Assembly: GCA_937915745.1 (NCBI GenBank)
Contig: CALGGJ010000045.1
Span: 1-16,997, forward strand
Origin: an uncultured Prevotellaceae bacterium
Lineage (GTDB): Bacteria > Bacteroidota > Bacteroidia > Bacteroidales > Bacteroidaceae
Direction: 5' to 3'
DNA: 16,997 nt
A model generated the notes under the pieces. The model was given only the letters and a program-made list of their open reading frames with translations. It ran no database searches and had not been told where the DNA came from. The translations under genes were made by a program, and so were the position numbers. Of the stretch, positions 7,132 to 14,126 are shown piece by piece (position 1 is the first letter of the stretch; each line of letters opens with the position of its first letter).

Positions 7132-9759
7132 ATGACGAATATGGCAAAGGAAGAAATCACCCCGATGATGAAACAGTTCTACGACTTCAAGGCCAAATAC
7201 CCTGATGCGCTGCTGCTGTTCCGTTGTGGCGACTTCTACGAGACCTACGCCGACGATGCGGTGATAGCAGCCGACATACTGGGTATCACGCTTACGAAAC
7301 GGGGAACGGGCGGTACGGAACGCCAAACCAACACCGCCATGGCTGGATTCCCCTACCACGCCCTCGACAACTACCTGCCTCGACTCATACGTGCCGGCAA
7401 GCGTGTCGCCATCTGCGACCAGCTGGAAGACCCCAAACTGACGAAGAAGCTGGTGAAACGCGGTGTGACCGAAATCGTCACCCCAGGGGTAGCCATGGAC
7501 GACGGTATGCTCCGGCCCAAGCGAAACAACTTCCTGGCTGCGGTACATATAGGCCGCAACGTGTATGGAGTGGCATTTCTCGATATATCGACCGGAGAAT
7601 TTCTCGTGGCCGAAGGCATTACCGACTATATTGACAAGCTGCTCACCAACTTTGCCCCAAACGAGGTGTTGTGTGAGGAGGGCAAACGGGTACGTCTTGA
7701 AGCATCGTTCGGCACTAAACAGAATATCTATGCACTGGCCGACTGGGTCTTTAACGACGACACGGCGCGTGCCAAAGTGCTGAACCACTTCGGAGTGAAA
7801 AACCTGAAGGGGTTTGGCATAGAACACCTCACGGCAGCAATCACGGCAGCAGGAGCCATACTCTACTACCTGGAACAGACACAACACACAAACATCAGCC
7901 ACATACGCAACATCACACAGGTTGAAGAAGAACGCTACGTGCGCCTCGACAAATTCACCATACGCAGCCTGGAACTCCTCTCACCTATGAACGAAGGCGG
8001 CATGTCGCTGCTCGACGTAATCGACCACACCATCAGCCCCATGGGCGGACGCCTCATGCGCCGGTGGGTGGTGTTCCCACTCAAAGACACAACCCAGATA
8101 CGCGAGCGCCAGCGAGTAGTCGAACACTTCTTCCGCAACACCGACCTGCGCGACATCGTAGAAACACAGCTGGCAAACGTGTGCGACATCGAGCGTGTGA
8201 GTTCGAAAATAGCAGTCGGACGCATCTCCCCACGCGATTACCTGCAATTGCGCGCTGCACTCGAAGCAATCGAACCGATAAAAGCAGCATGTGAACAGGC
8301 CGGCGACCCAGGCATACAGAAGATAGGCCGCGAACTCGACGCGTGTACAGCATTGCGCCAGCGCATAGAACACGAAATACGCCCCGATGCACCACTGCTG
8401 ATTAGCAAAGGCAACGTGATAGCCGACGGTGTGAGTACCGAACTTGACGAACTGCGAGCCATCGCATATTCAGGCAAAGACTACCTGCTCCAGATGCAAA
8501 ACCGCGAAATAGAACGCACCGGAATACAAAGCCTGAAGATAGGTTTCAACAACGTGTTCGGATATTACATGGAGGTGAGAAACACATTCAAACACCTGGT
8601 ACCCCCCGAGTGGATAAGAAAACAAACACTGGTGCAGGCCGAACGGTATATCACCCAGGAACTGAAAGAATACGAAGACAAAATACTGGGAGCCGAAGAA
8701 CGCATATCCGCCCTCGAAAACCAACTGTTTGCCAAGCTCGTGGCCGACTCAGCCGCCTACATACCCCAACTACAGAAAAACTCAAGCCAGATAGCCCGCC
8801 TCGACTGCCTCCTCTCGTTTGCACTTACAGCCAAGGCAAACCGATACGCATGCCCCGTGGTTGACGACAGCCTGGTAATCGACATCAAAGGCGGACGCCA
8901 TCCGGTGATAGAACACCGACTGCCACCAGGCGAAGCCTATGTGGCAAACAACCTCTACATAGACCCCGCCACCCAGCAGATACTCATCATCACAGGTCCG
9001 AACATGGCAGGCAAGTCGGCACTGCTGCGTCAGACGGCACTCATAACAATACTGGCACAAATAGGCTGCTTCGTACCGGCCGAAAGCGCACATATAGGAA
9101 TAGCCGACAAAATATTCACCCGAGTAGGAGCCAGCGACAACATATCACTGGGAGAAAGCACATTCATGGTAGAAATGACCGAAGCCGCCAGCATCCTCAA
9201 CAACCTCTCCGAACGCTCACTCATACTCTTCGACGAACTGGGCAGAGGCACCAGCACCTACGACGGGATATCAATAGCATGGGCAATCATAGAATACATA
9301 CACGAAAACGCACGAAATCATGCCCGCACACTATTTGCAACACACTATCACGAACTGAACGAGATGGAACGGCTCTTCACACGAGTGAAAAACTTCAACG
9401 TATCGGTGAAAGAAGCCGACAACAAAGTCATCTTCATCCGCAAACTCGTACCCGGAGGCAGCGAACACTCATTTGGCATACACGTAGCCAAGATAGCCGG
9501 CATGGTGCCAAGCGTAGTAAAAAGAGCAGAACAAGTGCTGCGCGAACTGGAGCGTAACAACTCGGGCGACGGAATATCACGCCCACCTACACAAACCATC
9601 CACGACAGCGGAACACACCAACTGTCATTCTTCCAACTCGACGACCCCATCCTGTCACAGGTGCGCGACGAAATACTCAATATCGACGTCAACGCACTCA
9701 CACCACTCGAAGCACTGAACAAACTGAACGACATAAAAAAGATTCTGAATGGCAAATGA
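7132..9759 (+). CDS. mutS: DNA mismatch repair protein MutS
   Basis: MutS recognises base mismatches and small loops and recruits MutL. From ATG 7132 the product is 875 residues, the usual length; ATG 7141 would give 872 and is equally plausible. The mismatch-wedging Phe-x-Glu is in GDFYETY (33-39). The connector, lever and clamp domains (about 130-570) include the clamp-type segment around ITQELKEYEDKILGAEERIS (507-526). The ATPase has Walker A GPNMAGKSA (622-630), signature ISLGES (671-676), Walker B LILFDE (697-702) and FATHYHEL (735-742). A C-terminal tail (about 835-872) resembles the MutS dimer/tetramer region. The in-frame extension back to 6991 spans the promoter and is not counted. 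The stop overlaps the next gene by 4 bp (ATGA). The coding strand is markedly C-rich. Confidence 0.96.
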   Translation: MTNMAKEEITPMMKQFYDFKAKYPDALLLFRCGDFYETYADDAVIAADILGITLTKRGTGGTERQTNTAMAGFPYHALDNYLPRLIRAGKRVAICDQLEDPKLTKKLVKRGVTEIVTPGVAMDDGMLRPKRNNFLAAVHIGRNVYGVAFLDISTGEFLVAEGITDYIDKLLTNFAPNEVLCEEGKRVRLEASFGTKQNIYALADWVFNDDTARAKVLNHFGVKNLKGFGIEHLTAAITAAGAILYYLEQTQHTNISHIRNITQVEEERYVRLDKFTIRSLELLSPMNEGGMSLLDVIDHTISPMGGRLMRRWVVFPLKDTTQIRERQRVVEHFFRNTDLRDIVETQLANVCDIERVSSKIAVGRISPRDYLQLRAALEAIEPIKAACEQAGDPGIQKIGRELDACTALRQRIEHEIRPDAPLLISKGNVIADGVSTELDELRAIAYSGKDYLLQMQNREIERTGIQSLKIGFNNVFGYYMEVRNTFKHLVPPEWIRKQTLVQAERYITQELKEYEDKILGAEERISALENQLFAKLVADSAAYIPQLQKNSSQIARLDCLLSFALTAKANRYACPVVDDSLVIDIKGGRHPVIEHRLPPGEAYVANNLYIDPATQQILIITGPNMAGKSALLRQTALITILAQIGCFVPAESAHIGIADKIFTRVGASDNISLGESTFMVEMTEAASILNNLSERSLILFDELGRGTSTYDGISIAWAIIEYIHENARNHARTLFATHYHELNEMERLFTRVKNFNVSVKEADNKVIFIRKLVPGGSEHSFGIHVAKIAGMVPSVVKRAEQVLRELERNNSGDGISRPPTQTIHDSGTHQLSFFQLDDPILSQVRDEILNIDVNALTPLEALNKLNDIKKILNGK

Positions 9760-11003
9760 AACGTACCGATTTTGAAATCATGGCCCCGGTAGGCAGCATG
9801 GAAAGCCTGGCGGCAGCCATACACGCAGGCGCCGACAGCATATACTTCGGTATCGGACGTCTCAACATGCGTTCACACTCCGCCAACCCATTCACAATAG
9901 CCAACCTGAAGGAGATAGCACAAACATGCAGCAGGCACCGGCTGAAAAGCTACCTCACCGTAAACACCATCATCTACGGCGACGATATGGAAACCATGCA
10001 CGAAATCATAGATGCAGCACACCAGGCAAACATATCTGCAATCATAGCAAGCGACGTGGCAGTGATGACCTATTGCAGGCAAACAGGAATGGAAGTGCAC
10101 CTAAGCACACAACTCAACATATCCAACATCGAAGCACTGAAATTCTATGCACAGTTCGCAGATGTAGTGGTACTTGCACGCGAACTGAACATGTGGCAGA
10201 TAGACCACATATACAAACAAATAACCGAAGAACACATCATCGGACCATCGGGCAAACCGGTGAGAATAGAAATGTTCTGCCACGGAGCATTATGTATGGC
10301 CATCAGCGGCAAATGCTACCTGAGCCTTCACGCCGCAGGACGCAGTGCCAACCGGGGAGAGTGCGTACAGATATGCCGCCGAGCATACGAAGTGACAGAC
10401 ATAGAAACAGGAAACAAACTACATATAGACAATAAATACATAATGTCACCGCGCGACCTCAAGACCATACGCTTTCTCGACATCATGATGAATGCCGGAG
10501 TAAGAGTGATGAAGATTGAAGGACGTGCACGTGGCCCCGAATATGTCCACACAGTCGTCAAAGCATACAACGAAGCGATAAACGCAGTAATCGACGGCAC
10601 GTTTACAGAAGAAAAGAAAGACAAGTGGGACGAAGAACTGTCAACCGTATTCAACCGCGGATTCTGGGACGGATACTATCAAGGAGCGAAACTCGGCGAA
10701 TGGAGTGAAACGTACGGCAGCCGGGCCACCGAGCGCAAAGAGTACGTGGGACGCTGCATAAAATACTTCTCAAACATAGGAGTGGCCGAATTCCTCATAG
10801 AGAATGCCGACCTGTGCATAGGAAACAAAGTGCTGATTACCGGCACAACGACCGGAGCATTGATACAGACAGTTGAAGAAATAAGATTCAACCTCAACCC
10901 GGTAGAGAAAGCCGTGCGCGGCCAGCACATCAGCTTCAAGACAAACGAAAAAGTAAGACCCAACGACAAGCTGTACCTGCTGCTGAAGCGTTCACTCGTT
11001 TAA
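9756..11003 (+). CDS. U32-family protein, probably TrhP/YegQ-like tRNA hydroxylation factor
   Basis: The 415-residue product belongs to the family called peptidase U32. Characterised relatives (TrhP/YegQ, RlhA) act in RNA hydroxylation, not as general proteases; TrhP makes 5-hydroxyuridine at the tRNA wobble position using prephenate. The family signature is seen as EMFCHGALCMAISGKCYLS (172-190). Cys175, Cys180, Cys187, Cys203 and Cys207 are clustered, compatible with the iron-sulfur centre proposed for such enzymes. An N-terminal barrel start (MAPVGSMESLAAAIHAGADSIYFG, 9-32), KIEGR (253-257) and a C-terminal small beta domain (about 330-413, beginning near YVGRC) fit the YegQ-type layout better than the longer RlhA type. 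TrhP versus another U32 subgroup is an inference. The start overlaps the mutS stop by 4 bp, so translation is probably coupled. Confidence 0.85.
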   Translation: MKRTDFEIMAPVGSMESLAAAIHAGADSIYFGIGRLNMRSHSANPFTIANLKEIAQTCSRHRLKSYLTVNTIIYGDDMETMHEIIDAAHQANISAIIASDVAVMTYCRQTGMEVHLSTQLNISNIEALKFYAQFADVVVLARELNMWQIDHIYKQITEEHIIGPSGKPVRIEMFCHGALCMAISGKCYLSLHAAGRSANRGECVQICRRAYEVTDIETGNKLHIDNKYIMSPRDLKTIRFLDIMMNAGVRVMKIEGRARGPEYVHTVVKAYNEAINAVIDGTFTEEKKDKWDEELSTVFNRGFWDGYYQGAKLGEWSETYGSRATERKEYVGRCIKYFSNIGVAEFLIENADLCIGNKVLITGTTTGALIQTVEEIRFNLNPVEKAVRGQHISFKTNEKVRPNDKLYLLLKRSLV

Positions 11004-11195
11004 ACCTGGCGAACCAGACTAATGGACCCGATTGGCATTTCGGCTTATGGCAGGTATTTTCTGGTAAAAAAGCCACAACTGTATTTAGCGGACGGTAATA
11101 TTTAGCAATAGGCACTTAGGTCGGGCTGTTGGAACACCGAATGTCCATAGGCTGTGTTCGGCAGCTGACGGGCTTTTAGGTGAGCAAGTCCCGGT

Positions 11196-11825
11196 TCAGG
11201 GGCGTTCCTGTTCGGACCGCTGTGTTTGCAGGGATTGCATCATGTTGTAAAACATTTTCAGGTCTTCTATGTTCATGTTTCCGGTTACACTTGTTGCCGT
11301 GGCGTTGTTGGGTGTGACGGTGAAGATTATGAGGTCGGATATGACGTTTTGGTCACTCACTCGTCCGTAGGCTTGATACACGTAACCGGGTACACGGTAA
11401 GATGCAGGCAGTTGCATGCGACGTACATTGTCTGGCCCATCTTCAAAGGTTGGTTCTTCTATCCCATCGGCATATGTGATGAGTGGCACATAGTCTTTGA
11501 GTGTTCTGATTGAACCGTGCAGGCGCATGGCCCGTGGTCCTGCTTCGGTAAACACCACTTCGGCTGTCTTTATTTTGGCATAGAACGCTTTGAATTCTTC
11601 TATGGTAGGCACTCCTGGTGGCATCTGGCCTGGGGTCCCGTTGTTGCGCATGGCGTCGAGGTGTTTCCTCACTTCTTCTACAAACGAGGTCATGTTATGG
11701 TACTGCATGCCCTCTTGCCCGTTAAATTGTGTTGCAAATTCGGAGGCACTTTGGGCGTGTGCGTTCATGGTAATTGTCATGAACAGCATGATGATGATGT
11801 TTTTAGTAGCTTTCATTGTTTTCAT
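11196..11825 (-). CDS. Small secreted protein, DUF4252-like
   Basis: A 209-residue product with a clear signal peptide: basic MKTMKATKN, a hydrophobic core IIIMLFMTITM and a likely cleavage after NAHA (about residue 24). The mature part has an N-terminal helical stretch (about 45-60), a Pro/Gly-rich link (63-73) and a C-terminal half with several likely beta strands ending in ISDLIIFTVTPNN (162-174) and a GNMNIEDLKMFYNMM helix (182-196). That ending resembles the Bacteroidetes DUF4252 family, whose function is unknown; the assignment rests on pattern only. ATG 11816 is an alternative start. The gene follows the glycoside hydrolase stop by 55 bp on the same strand and may be co-transcribed with it. 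It converges on the U32 gene; the 192 bp between them (11004-11195) shows no gene and no convincing terminator. Confidence 0.75.
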   Translation of the reverse strand: MKTMKATKNIIIMLFMTITMNAHAQSASEFATQFNGQEGMQYHNMTSFVEEVRKHLDAMRNNGTPGQMPPGVPTIEEFKAFYAKIKTAEVVFTEAGPRAMRLHGSIRTLKDYVPLITYADGIEEPTFEDGPDNVRRMQLPASYRVPGYVYQAYGRVSDQNVISDLIIFTVTPNNATATSVTGNMNIEDLKMFYNMMQSLQTQRSEQERP

Positions 11826-11880
11826 TTTTTTATGTTAGTTAAAAATAGTAGTTAAATTAACAAATACCGTCACGCCCCCC

Positions 11881-13689
11881 TTATTTCAATTGTGAGATAA
11901 CATATTGGTTGATGTCGTGTACACGTTGTTTATCCACTTTCAGCACTCTGCGGTCGTAGGTCATAAGTCCGTTCACTTCGGTCTCAACATCAGTGGTTTG
12001 TGTATAGACGGCAGCTGAGCATCCTTGTGGTATGAGTTCGATGAGCATACTTGCATAGTTGACATATTGGTTGGTCACTTCGTCGCCTGTCTTATACTGA
12101 ATATATCCCCAGTTTTTGTCGGGTTGCCACAGATGTCCTTCAACAGGGAGTCCGATACCACCATATTCACCTATTACGTTGATACGGTTGGGGTCGGTAA
12201 GTGTGAGTCGGGGTTCGGGATAATGGTGTACGTCGAGTATATCGCCACAATAGTAGTAGTTGCCACCGCTGGCCGGGTTTACGAGGCGGTTGGGGTCCAT
12301 ATATCGAGTCCACGATGCCATGTTTTCGGTATCGTATTGTCCCCAGGCTTCGTTGAATGGTATCCATACAGCTATTGATGGATACGACTCGAGTTGTTTC
12401 AGTATTTCATGCCATTCCTGGCGGTATTGGGCATCACTTTCTTCAGAGCGGGTGAATTCATTCCCGTCGTAGAATTTATTGTTTTGCCACTCGGGCGAAC
12501 GGTCGCCGTTCGGCATATCTTGCCACACGAGCAACCCTATGCGGTCGCAATATGTGTACCATCGTGCAGGCTCTACCTTTACATGTTTGCGTATCATGTT
12601 AAAGCCGAGTGCCTTGGTTTGCTGCAGGTCATAAAGCATTGCCGAGTCGGTAGGTGCAGTGTAGAGGCCGTCGGGCCACCATCCCTGATCGAGCGGGCCG
12701 TACATGAATATAGGCTTGTGGTTGAGACAGAGGCGCTGTATGCCTTTCTCGTCTTGCTCTGAACTGATTTTGCGCATTGCAACATAGCTTCTGACCTGGT
12801 CTATCGGCATCTTGTCTTCTTTCAGTTCTATTTTTAGGCCATAGAGGAATGGGTTGTCGGGTGTCCACATCTTGAAGTTTTTAGGCATGTTCAGCAACAC
12901 ATAACTGTTGTTGTGCCCGCGTTTGGTCATAATTTTTCGATTGCCGTCATACACGCTCACTACTATCTCCGCATAGCTCTGTGGTTGGTGGGTGTGAGTC
13001 TCAACCAGCACTGTTCCGTCGTCTATGTTGGGTATGATGCGTATCGACTCCATGTAGTTGAGGCTAACCGGCTCTATCCACACCGTCTGCCATATTCCGC
13101 TCACAGGAGTGTACCATATTCCTCCAGGGCTGTTCACCTGCTTGCCCCGCGGTTGGAAACCATCGTCGGTGGGGTCCCACACTCTTACCACTATTCGTTG
13201 TTTACCCTTACGATACAGGTGGCGTGATATATTAGCCGAAAACTCAGTAAAACCACCGTTGTGGCTGGCCACAAGCGAGTCGTTTATCCATACATCGGCC
13301 TTGAAATCGACGGCACCGAAGTGTAGCAGTATGTCTTTTCGACGCCAGCGGCTAGGCAGTTCAAACTCACGCTCATACCACAGCTCCTGTGCCGATGTAG
13401 GATGTTTTCCCACGCCTGAAAGCGATGACTCTATAGGGAATGGCACGAGAATCTGACCGTCAAAGTGCCATGGTTCGGCTGCACCTTTGGGCAGGATGGC
13501 ATAGTTCCACAGACCGTTCAGGTTCATCCATTCGCGACGTTCCATGATAGGGCGTGGATATTCTGAATGTGGTTTGTCGGCACTCACATCTAAGGTCCAC
13601 GGTGTGGCCATATATCCTGTTACCGGTTGCCACTGCGCATTTATGCATAAGCAAAACAGGAACAATGTGATTGTCAATACTATTTTCAT
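11881..13689 (-). CDS. Secreted glycoside hydrolase family 2 protein
   Basis: A 602-residue enzyme with a signal peptide (hydrophobic core 3-16, cleavage likely after CINA, about residue 18), so probably periplasmic or exported. The family 2 layout is visible. A jelly-roll sugar-binding domain covers about 50-210 (MNLNGLWNYAI at 55-65; VWINDSLVASHNGGFTEF at 133-150). An Ig-like domain covers about 211-305, and a catalytic barrel about 306-600. The acid/base is expected at Glu447 in WIPFNEAWGQYD (442-453), the Asn446-Glu447 pair typical of clan GH-A. The likely nucleophile is Glu508 in VIGEYGG (505-511). Substrate (beta-galactoside, beta-glucuronide or another beta-glycoside) cannot be read from sequence, and no SusC/SusD pair or regulator lies nearby. 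The start is supported by an AGGAG Shine-Dalgarno (13696-13700, complement) 6 nt upstream. Confidence 0.92.
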   Translation of the reverse strand: MKIVLTITLFLFCLCINAQWQPVTGYMATPWTLDVSADKPHSEYPRPIMERREWMNLNGLWNYAILPKGAAEPWHFDGQILVPFPIESSLSGVGKHPTSAQELWYEREFELPSRWRRKDILLHFGAVDFKADVWINDSLVASHNGGFTEFSANISRHLYRKGKQRIVVRVWDPTDDGFQPRGKQVNSPGGIWYTPVSGIWQTVWIEPVSLNYMESIRIIPNIDDGTVLVETHTHQPQSYAEIVVSVYDGNRKIMTKRGHNNSYVLLNMPKNFKMWTPDNPFLYGLKIELKEDKMPIDQVRSYVAMRKISSEQDEKGIQRLCLNHKPIFMYGPLDQGWWPDGLYTAPTDSAMLYDLQQTKALGFNMIRKHVKVEPARWYTYCDRIGLLVWQDMPNGDRSPEWQNNKFYDGNEFTRSEESDAQYRQEWHEILKQLESYPSIAVWIPFNEAWGQYDTENMASWTRYMDPNRLVNPASGGNYYYCGDILDVHHYPEPRLTLTDPNRINVIGEYGGIGLPVEGHLWQPDKNWGYIQYKTGDEVTNQYVNYASMLIELIPQGCSAAVYTQTTDVETEVNGLMTYDRRVLKVDKQRVHDINQYVISQLK

Positions 13690-13695
13690 GATATT

Positions 13696-13700
13696 CTCCT
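13696..13700 (-). promoter_or_regulatory. Shine-Dalgarno-like site of the family 2 glycoside hydrolase
   Basis: On the minus strand AGGAG lies 6 nt before the ATG at 13689. It stands out because the other genes here lack clear Shine-Dalgarno sequences, as is usual in Bacteroidetes, and it supports the chosen start. Confidence 0.6.
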
Positions 13701-13724
13701 GTATCTTGATTAGTAACTATGCCG

Positions 13725-13732
13725 CAAAGATA
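13725..13732 (-). promoter_or_regulatory. Likely -7 box for the family 2 glycoside hydrolase
   Basis: The minus strand reads TATCTTTG, matching TAnnTTTG, 35 bp before the ATG. A TTTG occurs at 13749-13752 (complement) but with a 16-bp spacer instead of 19-21, so the -33 assignment is uncertain. Confidence 0.5.
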
Positions 13733-13859
13733 TGAATTTTATGTGAAACAAAGAAACACAACATGCACAAAATAAGTATTTGATGGTTAATAAACCTCTA
13801 AAAACATAGTATTTAGTGTACATTGTATGAAAAAGATATGTATTCGGGGCGCATTTTAA

Positions 13860-14125
13860 CCCAAATCGGTCATTAGACTGTTTTGCACTTTGAAAACTTT
13901 CGAATAAATTCAGACGTTTTCTCGCCATGCCAAAGTGAGCAAGCTCCCTTTGGTCATTTGGCTTAACGAAAACGTTCTTTTTGGCATCTTTTTCACGGCC
14001 TTTCAGTCACGACTGCGTCGTGACAATCCGTGTGTTTTTTGGGACCCCCATTACTCCTTCAATGCCGCAAGAAACCTGCTCGAAAATAAACTTAAAATCA
14101 TCAAAACGCTAACGACCGATTTGGG
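13860..14125. mobile_element. Complete 266-bp non-coding inverted-repeat (MITE-like) element
   Basis: The left end CCCAAATCGGTCATTAG (13860-13876) and the complement of the right end (14109-14125) agree at 16 of 17 positions. TTTAA flanks both sides (13855-13859 and 14126-14130), consistent with a 5-bp target duplication. Inside are a nested hairpin (ACGTTTTC 13914-13921 with GAAAACGT 13968-13975; CCAAAG 13930-13935 with CTTTGG 13948-13953) and a perfect GTCACGAC-TGC-GTCGTGAC hairpin (14008-14026). The right 141 bp recur at 1-142. No transposase is encoded, so any movement would need an enzyme supplied in trans. It lies between the glycoside hydrolase upstream region and the 3' end of the beta-helix gene, and its hairpins could influence the 3' end of that transcript. 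Confidence 0.75.
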
Positions 14126-14126
14126 T

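Noticed and set aside
11006..11017. CTGG-CGAA-CCAG hairpin just after the U32 gene
   Set aside because: Only a 4-bp stem and no U-run, so not called a terminator.
13710..13928. A 72-codon minus-strand frame (MARKRLNLFESFQSAKQ...) in the element left half
   Set aside because: It depends on the element sequence plus the glycoside hydrolase promoter region and shows no recognisable domain; probably an accidental frame often called as a hypothetical protein.
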